A stretch of DNA of 6,553 bases. Origin: QHXQ01 sp036389375 (GTDB lineage Bacteria; Acidobacteriota; Blastocatellia; Pyrinomonadales; Pyrinomonadaceae). Position numbers and translations under genes: made by a program. Within the stretch, counting starts at the first letter, position 1. Each line of letters opens with the position of its first letter. The stretch covers positions 1 through 6,553 of the forward strand of contig DASVQA010000103.1 in the NCBI GenBank assembly GCA_036389375.1, written 5' to 3'. Below the pieces are notes generated by a model that saw only the letters and a list, made by a program, of their open reading frames with translations, was not told the origin of the DNA and made no database searches. This document shows positions 1 through 6,536 of the stretch, one piece after another.

Positions 1-1
1 G

Positions 2-574
2 GGCCGGCAGGAGGGCATCTTCTGCGGCGGTTCGACCGGCACGAACCTCGCGGCGGCGCTCAAGGTTGCACGCACGCTCGACGAGAATGGCCTCGTCGTC
101 TTCATCGTCTGCGACACGGGCGAGCACTACCTGACCAAGCATCACTCGGACGAATGGCTCAAGGAGAAGCGCCTGCTTGAGCCGCAGAAGATCAGCGCCG
201 CGCTCATCAGCGGCACGAAGGGCGCGACCGCGCCGCCTGCGCTCGTCCACGCCGCCCCGACCGAGCGCGTCGCCGACGTGCTCGCGCGCATGGACGAACT
301 CGGCATCTCCTACGTGCCCGTGCTCGAAGAGGGGCGCGCGGTCGGTAGCTTGCGCGAGAATCACATGCTGACGAAAGTGCTGCGCCGACGCGAACTGCTC
401 GAAGCGCCCGTCAGCGAAGTGATGGACGCCAGCTTCCCCGTCGTCGAAGAGGACGCGAGCATCACAGAGGTCACGCGCCAACTACAAGCCGCGCCCGCCG
501 TCCTCGTCGAAATCTACGGTCGCATCACCGGCATCATCACGCGCCACGACGTGCTCGACATGCCGACGCGATAA
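2..574 (+). CDS. cbs: Cystathionine beta-synthase, C-terminal part (5' end outside window)
   Basis: This fragment encodes the last 190 residues of a PLP-dependent beta-synthase; the start codon lies before the window. Visible residues 4-14 read EGIFCGGSTGT, the glycine-serine motif near the end of the fold-type II PLP domain. Its serine (visible residue 11) corresponds to the residue that contacts the PLP ring nitrogen in cystathionine beta-synthases and O-acetylserine sulfhydrylases. The stretch CDTGEHYLTKHHSDEWL (about residues 38-54) matches the family's final beta strand and helix. Two CBS motifs follow, at about residues 78-132 and 137-189, forming a Bateman module that in this family regulates activity or binds adenosyl ligands. 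The expected reaction condenses homocysteine with serine to cystathionine in the cytosol. A cysteine synthase with a CBS-domain tail cannot be excluded, because the substrate-defining N-terminal half is missing. The frame is open from the window edge to TAA at 572-574. Confidence 0.85.
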   Translation, partial: GRQEGIFCGGSTGTNLAAALKVARTLDENGLVVFIVCDTGEHYLTKHHSDEWLKEKRLLEPQKISAALISGTKGATAPPALVHAAPTERVADVLARMDELGISYVPVLEEGRAVGSLRENHMLTKVLRRRELLEAPVSEVMDASFPVVEEDASITEVTRQLQAAPAVLVEIYGRITGIITRHDVLDMPTR

Positions 575-579
575 AGAAA

Positions 580-614
580 GGGATAAGGGATTAAGGAGAA
601 GGGCCGAGGGCTGA
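580..614. repeat. Five degenerate GGGNNNA heptamers
   Basis: Five 7-bp units lie in exact register, starting five bases after the cbs stop codon: GGGATAA (580), GGGATTA (587), AGGAGAA (594), GGGCCGA (601) and GGGCTGA (608). The leading GGG and final A are kept in all but one position, while the middle three bases vary. The last two units are the inverse of the heptamers at 658-685 and can pair with them. A related array lies at 6509-6536. Phase-locked conservation with variable middle bases looks like a decayed tandem repeat. Its function is unknown. Confidence 0.75.
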
Positions 615-616
615 AA

Positions 617-639
617 AGAACAGCTTAATAAGTTGTTCT
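617..639. other. Short hairpin (10-bp stem, 3-nt loop) inside the spacer
   Basis: AGAACAGCTT (617-626) pairs with AAGTTGTTCT (630-639) around the loop AAT. Nine pairs are Watson-Crick and one is a G-T wobble (G-U in RNA). The hairpin is AT-richer than the surrounding DNA and sits between the two oppositely oriented heptamer arrays, so it would form the tip of the larger structure at 601-671. No poly-T run follows. It may be a folded repeat element rather than a terminator or operator. Confidence 0.55.
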
Positions 640-660
640 CTTCACCTCTTCACCTCTTCA
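638..660. repeat. Octamer tandem repeat CTCTTCAC, 2.9 copies
   Basis: Two perfect copies of CTCTTCAC (638-645 and 646-653) are followed by a seven-base partial copy (654-660). The array starts inside the right arm of the hairpin and runs directly into the TCAGCCC heptamers, overlapping them by three bases. The plus strand here is almost entirely pyrimidine. A slippage-prone simple repeat is the simplest reading. Confidence 0.8.
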
Positions 661-685
661 GCCCTCAGCCCTCAGCCCTCAGCCC
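658..685. repeat. Four perfect TCAGCCC heptamers before topB
   Basis: Four identical copies begin at 658, 665, 672 and 679, ending eight bases before the topB ATG. Read on the minus strand the unit is GGGCTGA, the same family as the array at 580-614 but inverted. The array occupies the place where a ribosome-binding site would be expected and contains no Shine-Dalgarno sequence. Copy number could vary between strains by slippage and would change the topB leader length in steps of 7 bases. Confidence 0.85.
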
Positions 686-692
686 TTAAGTC

Positions 693-3038
693 ATGCGGTT
701 AATCGTTACCGAGAAACCTTCGATGGGGCGCGACGTGGCGGCGGCGCTCGGCGCGACGCGGCGCGGCGAGGGCTTTATCGAAGGCACGGACGACATCGTG
801 ACGTGGTGCGTCGGGCATCTGGTCGAGTTGGCCGAGCCGGACGCTTACGACGCGCGTTTGAAGTCGTGGCGCTTGGAAGACCTGCCGATCATTCCTGACC
901 ATTTCAAATATCATCCGGCGGAGCGAACGCGCGCTCAGTTCGACGTGATCAAGCAATTGCTGGCGCGCGAAGATGTCACGCAGGTCGTCAACGCGGCGGA
1001 CGCGGGGCGCGAGGGCGAGTTGATCTTCGATCTCGTCTATACGCTCGCCGGTTGCCGCAAGCCGGTCGAGCGCCTGTGGGTCTCTTCGCTGACGCGCGAC
1101 GCGATCATCGCCGGCTTTCGGCAGTTGAAACCCGCGCGCGAATACGTGGGGCTGCGCGATTCGGCGCGGGCACGGCAGCAAGCCGATTGGCTCGTCGGCT
1201 TAAACGCCACGCGCGCGCAGACCATCATGGCCCGCCGCGCCGGTTACGACGGCGTCTATTCGCTCGGGCGCGTGCAGACGCCGACGCTCGCCCTCATCGT
1301 CGAGCGCGACGAAGAGATCGCGCATTTCGTGCCGACGACCTATTACGAAGTCGTCGCCGATTTTCAGGCAGAAGCGGGCGCGTATCGCGGCACGTGGTTC
1401 GACCGGAAGGGCAGCCGATTTGATAAACGAGAGGCGGCTGAAGCGGTCGTCGCTAAAGTTAATAGACAGGCGGGCGCGGTCGAGCGGGTCGAGCGCAAGG
1501 CGACGAAGGAGCGCGCGCCGCTGCTCTACGATCTGACCACCTTGCAGCGCACGGCCAACGTGCGCTATGCGTTCTCCGCCGAGCAGACCTTGCAACTCGC
1601 GCAGTCGCTCTACGAGAAAAAGTTCCTGACCTACCCGCGCACCGCTTCGCGGCATCTCTCATCGAGCGTCAATCAGGAACTCCGCGCGCACGTTGAAGCC
1701 GCCCGCGTCGGCCCTTACGTGCCGTTTATCGAAGCGATCATCGCGCGCGGGAAACTGACGCTCACGAGTCGCCACGTGGACGATAAGAAGGTGACGGATC
1801 ACCACGCCGTCATCCCGACCAAACAGCGCATCGAGCCGCACGCCGTCAGTCCCGACGAGAAGCGCATCTACGATCTGGTCGTGCGCCGCTTCCTCGCCGC
1901 CTTCTACCCCGACGCAGAGCTTGAGCGGACGACGATCACAACCGCCGTCTTGGGCGAACGCTTCATCACGCGCGGCACGGTCGTGCTCGTGCCGGGCTGG
2001 CGCACGGTTGATCCGCCCGGTCGTGAAGAGAAGAAGAAGGACGATGAAGCGGCGGACGATGGAGAGTTGCCGAAGGTCGTAGCGCAGGCGGCGGTCGAGA
2101 CGCTCAAGGCGGAAGCGGTTGAGAAGCAGACGAAAGCGCCGCCGCGTTATTCGGAGTCGAGCCTGCTGGGCGCGATGGAGACGGCGGGCAAGAAGATCGA
2201 GGACGAAGAGTTGCGCCTCGCCATGCGAGACTCAGGCTTAGGCACGCCCGCGACGCGCGCCGCCGTCATCGAGACGCTACTGAAGCGCGAGTACGTCACG
2301 CGCGAGAAGAAGACGCTGCGCGCGACGCAGAAAGGCGTGACGGTCATCAAACTGCTGCCCGCGCCGCTTTTGAAGTCGCCGGAGTTGACCGGCTTGTGGG
2401 AAGGGAAACTCGCGCGCATGGTGCGCGGCGAATACGCGCACGCGACCTTCATGGCGGAAGTCAAACAGATGGTCGGCGAAGTGGTCGCGCAGATCGCGGG
2501 CGCGCAGATGGAGCGGGCGACTGGCGGCCAGACTCAGAGCGCGCGCAGAGAGTTGCCGCGCCCCGAAGGTGCGTTGGCTTGTCCGAAATGCGCGGCGGAG
2601 AATCGCACCGGCTTTCTCGTCGAACGCGAGAGCGCGAGCGGTAAGTTCCTCACCTGCTCGGAAGGTCGTGAGGCGTGCGGCTTCATCAGCGATGCGCCGA
2701 AGAACGCCAAGCAGCGCAAGGCGCTCGTGCAGACAAAGTGCCCGACCTGCAACGGCGTGATGCGGCTGCGGCTGCCGAAGGAGAAGGGTAAAACCGCCTG
2801 GCTCTCGTGCTTCGGTTATCCGGCGTGTCACGGCGCGCGCGGCTTCGACGAGAAAAGCAATCTGGCCGAGCCGCGCCCCGCGCCCGTCGCCGGCCCGCCC
2901 TGCCCTGAGTGCGAGACGCCAATGCTCAAACGCGGCCCGGCCACCTCTGGCAACTACTTCTGGTCGTGCCCGCGCTGGCGCAGCGATGGTACGGGCTGCA
3001 AGTCGAAACCCGTCTGGATCAACGAAGCGCGCGGCTGA
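693..3038 (+). CDS. topB: DNA topoisomerase III (type IA)
   Basis: A 781-residue type IA topoisomerase that cuts one DNA strand, passes another through and reseals; TopB enzymes mainly decatenate DNA and resolve recombination or replication intermediates. The N-terminal Toprim domain has the metal-binding glutamate at E7 (VTEKPSMGRD) and DAGREGE at 103-109. Further family motifs are SLGRVQTPTLA (190-200), the catalytic Tyr314 in FLTYPRTASR, VTDHHAVIPT (367-376) and SGLGTPATRA (514-523). The residue four after the catalytic Tyr is Ala318, where E. coli TopB and Bacillus TopB have Asp. A charged linker lies at about 443-460. The C-terminus carries three four-cysteine zinc ribbons: C630/C633/C655/C662, C683/C686/C706/C712 and C737/C740/C759/C769. 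The overall match, including the LEDLPIIP segment, is closer to Bacillus TopB than to E. coli TopB. The ATG at 693 is chosen because the conserved RLIVTEKPS follows directly. No Shine-Dalgarno sequence is visible; a repeat array stands there. The gene leads a likely three-gene operon. Confidence 0.95.
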   Translation: MRLIVTEKPSMGRDVAAALGATRRGEGFIEGTDDIVTWCVGHLVELAEPDAYDARLKSWRLEDLPIIPDHFKYHPAERTRAQFDVIKQLLAREDVTQVVNAADAGREGELIFDLVYTLAGCRKPVERLWVSSLTRDAIIAGFRQLKPAREYVGLRDSARARQQADWLVGLNATRAQTIMARRAGYDGVYSLGRVQTPTLALIVERDEEIAHFVPTTYYEVVADFQAEAGAYRGTWFDRKGSRFDKREAAEAVVAKVNRQAGAVERVERKATKERAPLLYDLTTLQRTANVRYAFSAEQTLQLAQSLYEKKFLTYPRTASRHLSSSVNQELRAHVEAARVGPYVPFIEAIIARGKLTLTSRHVDDKKVTDHHAVIPTKQRIEPHAVSPDEKRIYDLVVRRFLAAFYPDAELERTTITTAVLGERFITRGTVVLVPGWRTVDPPGREEKKKDDEAADDGELPKVVAQAAVETLKAEAVEKQTKAPPRYSESSLLGAMETAGKKIEDEELRLAMRDSGLGTPATRAAVIETLLKREYVTREKKTLRATQKGVTVIKLLPAPLLKSPELTGLWEGKLARMVRGEYAHATFMAEVKQMVGEVVAQIAGAQMERATGGQTQSARRELPRPEGALACPKCAAENRTGFLVERESASGKFLTCSEGREACGFISDAPKNAKQRKALVQTKCPTCNGVMRLRLPKEKGKTAWLSCFGYPACHGARGFDEKSNLAEPRPAPVAGPPCPECETPMLKRGPATSGNYFWSCPRWRSDGTGCKSKPVWINEARG

Positions 3039-3056
3039 ACCGGCGCGCATGTTGCG

Positions 3057-3899
3057 ATGAGCCAACTCACCGCCCGACAACTAGCACAATACGAGCGCGA
3101 CGGCTTTCTCGTGCTCGCGGATTTCGTCAGCCTGTCGGACTGCGCCGCCTTGCGCGCGCGCGCCGCCGAGTTAGTTAACGCGTTCGATCCGGTGGGCGAG
3201 GTTTCCATCTTTTCGACGCACGCGCAGACGCGCACGAGCGACGAATACTTTCTCACCTCCGGCGACAAGGTGCGTTTCTTCTTTGAAGCGGAAGCATTCG
3301 ATGAAGCAGGACGCTTGCGGCAGAGCAAGGAGCGCTCGATTAACAAGATCGGGCACGCGCTGCACGAACTCGATCCCGGCTTTGCCCGCTTCTCGCGCAC
3401 GCAACCGCTGCAAGCATTAGTCTGCGACTTAGGGTTCGCGCACCCTTTGCTCGTGCAGTCCATGTACATCTTCAAGCAACCGGGCATCGGCGGCGAAGTC
3501 AACTGTCATCAGGACAGCACGTTTCTCTACACAGAGCCGCCGAGCGTCGTGGGCCTCTGGTTCGCGCTCGAAGCTGCGACGCGCGCGAACGGTTGCCTGT
3601 GGGCGCTGCCGGGCGGGCACAGACTTGGTCTGAAGTCGCGCTTCGTTCGCACGCCCGACGGCGGGACGCGCTTCGACGTGTTGGACGAGACGCCGTGGCC
3701 GAGCGAAGGACTCGTCCCGCTCGAAGTCGGGGCCGGGAGCCTCGTCGTGCTCGACGGCTTGCTGCCGCACCTGAGTCGCGCCAACCGCTCACCGCGCTCG
3801 CGTCATGCCTACACGCTGCACGTCGCGGACGCCCGCGCCGTCTATCCAGCCGACAATTGGCTGCAACGCGGCCCTCATCTACCGTTTCGCGGTTTCTGA
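3057..3899 (+). CDS. Phytanoyl-CoA dioxygenase family protein, PHYHD1-like
   Basis: A 280-residue non-heme Fe(II)/2-oxoglutarate-dependent oxygenase, probably cytosolic as no signal peptide or membrane segment is seen. The iron ligands are visible as H151 and D153 in CHQDSTFLYTEPP and H238 in LLPHLS. R249 in SRHAYTLH fits the 2-oxoglutarate-binding arginine. Several blocks resemble human PHYHD1 nearly word for word, as recalled from memory: YERDGFLVL near the N-terminus, DYF/EYF-x-SGDK-RFFFE (63-77), KERSINKIGHALH (91-103), VQSMYIFKQP (133-142), NGCLWALPGGH (178-188) and NWLQ near the end. Length is also close to that protein. The family usually hydroxylates a small organic acid, acyl-CoA or alkaloid-like substrate, but the substrate of PHYHD1-type enzymes is unresolved, so none is assigned. 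The gene starts 18 bp after topB and ends 19 bp before the glycerate kinase. ATG 3057 is preferred because the first ATG (3049) stops after three codons. Confidence 0.9.
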   Translation: MSQLTARQLAQYERDGFLVLADFVSLSDCAALRARAAELVNAFDPVGEVSIFSTHAQTRTSDEYFLTSGDKVRFFFEAEAFDEAGRLRQSKERSINKIGHALHELDPGFARFSRTQPLQALVCDLGFAHPLLVQSMYIFKQPGIGGEVNCHQDSTFLYTEPPSVVGLWFALEAATRANGCLWALPGGHRLGLKSRFVRTPDGGTRFDVLDETPWPSEGLVPLEVGAGSLVVLDGLLPHLSRANRSPRSRHAYTLHVADARAVYPADNWLQRGPHLPFRGF

Positions 3900-3918
3900 A
3901 GTCAACGCTCGCCCGACT

Positions 3919-5316
3919 GTGATCGCTGTGACAGGTGCAGCCTTAAACCTGAAGCAACTGGCCCGCGACATCTTCGCCGAGGCGCTGCGGAGTGTGGACG
4001 CTGCGAAGGCGGTGCGCGCGGCGGTGCAACTCGAACGGGCGCGGCTCAAGGTGTTTGACGACGAGTTTGATCTCGCCGCGTGTGCAGGCGGCGTCTATGC
4101 CGTCGCCATCGGTAAAGCTGCCGGCGCGATGGCGTCTGCGCTCGATGACATACTCGGTGCGCGGCTCAAGCGCGGCGTTGTGTCTGCGCCGCCGCTTAGT
4201 GCGCCGCTCCCGGCGCTCTGGCAAGTGTTCGCGGGCGGCCACCCTCTGCCGAACGAGGCGAGTCTGGCGGCGGGGCGGGCGGCGCGCGCATTACTCAGGC
4301 AAGCGGATCGCGCGGACGCGCTGGTGCTGTTTCTCATCTCCGGTGGCGGCTCGGCCATGTTGGAGTTGCCGCGTGATGCCCGTCTGACGCTCGCCGATCT
4401 GCAAGCGACCAACCGCGCGCTCGTCACTTGCGGCGCAACCATCGCGGAGATCAACGCCGTGCGCCGCGCCCTCTCGGCCAGCAAGGGCGGCGGCCTCGCC
4501 GCGCACGCCGCGCAGGCCGCCCAAATCTCGCTCATCATCTCGGACACAAATCCCGGCGCAGCCGCGCACGTCGCTTCCGGCCCGACCTACACGCCGACGA
4601 ACGAACCGGCCGGCGCAATCGCACACTTGCTGGCCCGCTATCAACTGCGGCGACAACTCCCGGCCGCAATCCTACGCACGCTGGACGCAACGCACGCCGG
4701 CCTCGCACGTGTTGACGATGATGGGCCTGACACGCAAGCGGCGCACGGGCTGCGCCGGCATCATGTGCTGCTCGATAACGAGCGCGCGAAAGAGGCGGCG
4801 GCAGTGGCGGCGCGGGCGCGGGGCTTCGCGGTCGAAGTGTGCGCGGGGCTGTTGGAAGCGCCGGTTGAGGTCGGTTGTCGTGAACTTGTCGCGCGCCTGC
4901 TGCGGCAGCGTGCGCCGGAGGGGCGCGGCGTGTGTCTCGTCTCCGGCGGCGAGTTCATCTGTCCGGTGCGCGGCGCTGGCACGGGTGGGCGCAACCTTGA
5001 AGCCGCGCTACGCACAGCCATCGAGTTTGAGGCGCACGCAGCCGAGATAGCGCGGCGCGGCTGGCACGTGGCCGCCCTCTACGCGGGCACGGACGGCGTG
5101 GATGGCAACAGCCCCGCGGCCGGCGCGTGCGTTGACGAGACGACGCTGGCGCGGGCGCGTGCGCTCGGTTTGAGCGCGCCCGACTTCCTTGCGCGCAGCG
5201 ATGCTTACAATTTTTTCCGTCCGCTCGAAGACGCCATCCACACGGGCCCGACCGGCACGAACGTGCGCGACCTGCGCGTGCTGCTGGCGACGACGGCCGG
5301 CGCGGCTAAGGATTGA
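3919..5316 (+). CDS. Glycerate 2-kinase (DUF4147/MOFRL family)
   Basis: Counted from the GTG at 3919 the protein has 465 residues, within the family range. It should phosphorylate D-glycerate with ATP to 2-phosphoglycerate, feeding glycerate from serine, glyoxylate or sugar-acid breakdown into glycolysis. The N-terminal DUF4147 part shows AIGKAAGAM (conserved Lys66), GGHPLPNE (106-113), SGGGSAMLELP (141-151) and KGGGLA (189-194). The C-terminal MOFRL part shows SGGEF (342-346), GGRNLEAAL (356-364), AGTDGVDGNSPAAGA (389-403) and TGPTGTNVRDL (442-452). The usual SDVxGD-type loop reads SDTNPGAAAHVASGPT, and the usual HLS before the KGG motif reads ALS. The frame stays open back to an ATG at 3805, but that start would overlap the oxygenase gene by 95 bases and add a non-conserved 38-residue leader, so it is rejected. 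GTG 3928 is an alternative start. Older records name such proteins TtuD or hydroxypyruvate reductase. Confidence 0.9.
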   Translation: MIAVTGAALNLKQLARDIFAEALRSVDAAKAVRAAVQLERARLKVFDDEFDLAACAGGVYAVAIGKAAGAMASALDDILGARLKRGVVSAPPLSAPLPALWQVFAGGHPLPNEASLAAGRAARALLRQADRADALVLFLISGGGSAMLELPRDARLTLADLQATNRALVTCGATIAEINAVRRALSASKGGGLAAHAAQAAQISLIISDTNPGAAAHVASGPTYTPTNEPAGAIAHLLARYQLRRQLPAAILRTLDATHAGLARVDDDGPDTQAAHGLRRHHVLLDNERAKEAAAVAARARGFAVEVCAGLLEAPVEVGCRELVARLLRQRAPEGRGVCLVSGGEFICPVRGAGTGGRNLEAALRTAIEFEAHAAEIARRGWHVAALYAGTDGVDGNSPAAGACVDETTLARARALGLSAPDFLARSDAYNFFRPLEDAIHTGPTGTNVRDLRVLLATTAGAAKD

Positions 5317-5377
5317 ACCGCGAAATCAGACTTATTCGATCAGCCGGTCAGGCACACGTTTCCCCTTTGAGGGCCAC

Positions 5378-6481
5378 TCAGGGCATGGCGTGCGCGGCCG
5401 GTGTGTTCGGCGTGGCGAAGAAGAAGGCAAGCGCGAGCAGCGCATAGACGGCGAGCAGGAGCAAGCCCTCGAACCATGTGGTCTCGCCGTCCTGCGCGAT
5501 GGAGTTAACGGCGAAGGCGACGCCCGCGAGCGCGATCAGTTCGAGCGGATTGCTGAAGACCAGATTCATCGGATGGCCCATCGCGTAGGAGACGAGCACG
5601 AGCAGCGGCGCGGTCAGGAGCGCCACCTGTATGCTCGCCCCGACCGCGATGCCGACGACTAAGCCCATCTGATCCTTGCGCGCGAAATAGACGGCCGAAA
5701 AATACTCCGCCGCGTTGCCGACGATAGGCAGGACGATGATGCCGAGAAAGAAGGTCGTCAGCCCCAGCGTGCTCGCCGTCGCTTCGAGCGCGCCGGAGAC
5801 GAGTTCCGCTTCAAGTGCGACGGCAACGGTGGCCGCGAGCAGTACGCCGAGCGAGCGCCAGAGCGACCAAGTGGGTTGCTCGCCGCCGTGCCCCGCCTCT
5901 TCGTAGGCGAATATATCGCTGTGCGTAAAGAGCGTATAGACGAGGTTGGCGACGTAGATCAGGATCAGCACGACGGCAACGCCGAGACTCAAACGCTCGT
6001 CGAGCAGTTCGGTGTTGGCGTGGCTGGTGGCGAAGACGCCGCGCTCCGTGTAGTCGAAGAGGGCGGGGATAAAGAGCGCGATGAGCGACAGGAGCAGGAG
6101 ACTTGAGAGCAGCCCGGCGTGCTCACGTTTGAAGGTCTGCTTGGCGCGTCCCCAACTGCCGGCGAGGATGGCTAGGCCGAGACCGAGCAGGCTGTTGCCG
6201 ATGATCGAGCCGGTGATGGTCGCTTTGACGACGTGCAGGTTGCCCGTGCGCAGCACGATGATGGCGAGGATCAACTCGGCCATATTGCCGAAGGTGACGT
6301 TCAGCAGGCCGCCGATCACCGAGCCTGCGCGCAGCGCGATCTGTTCCGTCCCGCGCCGCATCCATTCGGCCAGCGGCACGATGGCGAGCGCCGCCGAGGC
6401 AAAGACGGCGAGCGGCGGCGCGTGCAGAAAATGGAGCGCCAGCGACAGGGGGACGAGCAGCAGCAGATAGACGAAGATCAT
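5378..6481 (-). CDS. cax: Calcium/proton exchanger (CaCA superfamily, CAX family)
   Basis: A 367-residue integral inner-membrane antiporter that should export Ca2+ in exchange for H+. About eleven hydrophobic segments are evident, in two halves separated by a short acidic loop (YEEAGHGGEQP, about 193-203). The two signature repeats are c-1, GGLLNVTFGNMAE with Glu69, and c-2, IVLPIVGNAAEY with Glu259; these glutamates form the ion site in the family. The c-2 motif normally ends GNAAEH, but here the His is Tyr260. Near the C-terminus, DGETTWFEG (331-339) matches the D-x-x-WFEG segment of Bacillus YfkE, the closest relative I recall. ATG at 6481 is preferred because MIFVYLLLLVPLSLAL opens the first helix at once. 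A GTG at 6499 would add six residues and cannot be excluded. The gene faces the glycerate kinase across a 61-bp spacer. No Shine-Dalgarno sequence is visible. Confidence 0.93.
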   Translation of the reverse strand: MIFVYLLLLVPLSLALHFLHAPPLAVFASAALAIVPLAEWMRRGTEQIALRAGSVIGGLLNVTFGNMAELILAIIVLRTGNLHVVKATITGSIIGNSLLGLGLAILAGSWGRAKQTFKREHAGLLSSLLLLSLIALFIPALFDYTERGVFATSHANTELLDERLSLGVAVVLILIYVANLVYTLFTHSDIFAYEEAGHGGEQPTWSLWRSLGVLLAATVAVALEAELVSGALEATASTLGLTTFFLGIIVLPIVGNAAEYFSAVYFARKDQMGLVVGIAVGASIQVALLTAPLLVLVSYAMGHPMNLVFSNPLELIALAGVAFAVNSIAQDGETTWFEGLLLLAVYALLALAFFFATPNTPAAHAMP

Positions 6482-6508
6482 CGTGCGGCAAATATACACG
6501 AAACTACA

Positions 6509-6536
6509 GGGTCGAGGGACAAGGGCCGAGGGCCGA
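6509..6536. repeat. Four GGGNNNA heptamers upstream of cax
   Basis: Four 7-bp units lie in exact register: GGGTCGA (6509), GGGACAA (6516), GGGCCGA (6523) and GGGCCGA (6530). They share the GGGNNNA pattern with 580-614, and the 13 bases AAGGGCCGAGGGC occur identically at 599-611 and 6521-6533. In the reading direction of cax the array is TNNNCCC, the same orientation relative to the gene as the TCAGCCC array before topB, and both have four units. It ends 27 bases before the chosen cax ATG, or 9 before the alternative GTG. Confidence 0.75.

Larger units (their letters stand above)
601..671. repeat. Imperfect inverted repeat spanning the cbs-topB spacer
   Basis: The arms are 601-614 (GGGCCGAGGGCTGA) and 658-671 (TCAGCCCTCAGCCC). 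They are complementary at 13 of 14 positions and enclose 43 bases that hold a smaller hairpin and the octamer repeat. Because the right arm is part of a four-unit array extending to 685, the left arm could pair in several registers. No T-tract follows the structure on either strand, so a classic intrinsic terminator is not supported. An mRNA structure at the cbs 3' end or the topB 5' end is possible. Confidence 0.6.

Noticed and set aside
580..685. Repeats as a CRISPR array or integron attachment site
   Set aside because: Units are 7-8 bp with no unique spacers of CRISPR length, no cas or integrase gene is near, and no attC-like core sites are visible.
2277..3080. A 267-codon open frame on the minus strand opposite the topB 3' region
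   Set aside because: It lies opposite a clear TopB with zinc ribbons. Its composition is Arg/Ala-rich as expected from the antisense of GC-rich codons, and it shows no family motif.
3805..3918. N-terminal extension of the glycerate kinase to the ATG at 3805
   Set aside because: It would overlap the end of the oxygenase gene. The extra residues have no family resemblance and are the out-of-frame reading of that gene.
693..5316. topB, oxygenase and glycerate kinase as a defence or mobile-element module
   Set aside because: There is no nuclease, helicase, integrase, toxin or phage gene nearby. Base and codon usage are uniform across the window, and each protein fits a housekeeping or metabolic family.
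5363..5383. Hairpin in the convergent spacer (CCC..TGAG, loop GGCCA, CTCAGGG) as a terminator
   Set aside because: The stem is short, has a two-base bulge, runs into the cax stop codon and has no T-tract on either strand.
6491..6522. Promoter for cax on the minus strand (TTGTCC at 6522-6517, TATATT at 6496-6491)
   Set aside because: The 20-bp spacing is too long for a standard sigma-70 promoter and the -35 match is poor. The TATATT is kept only as a hint in the findings.
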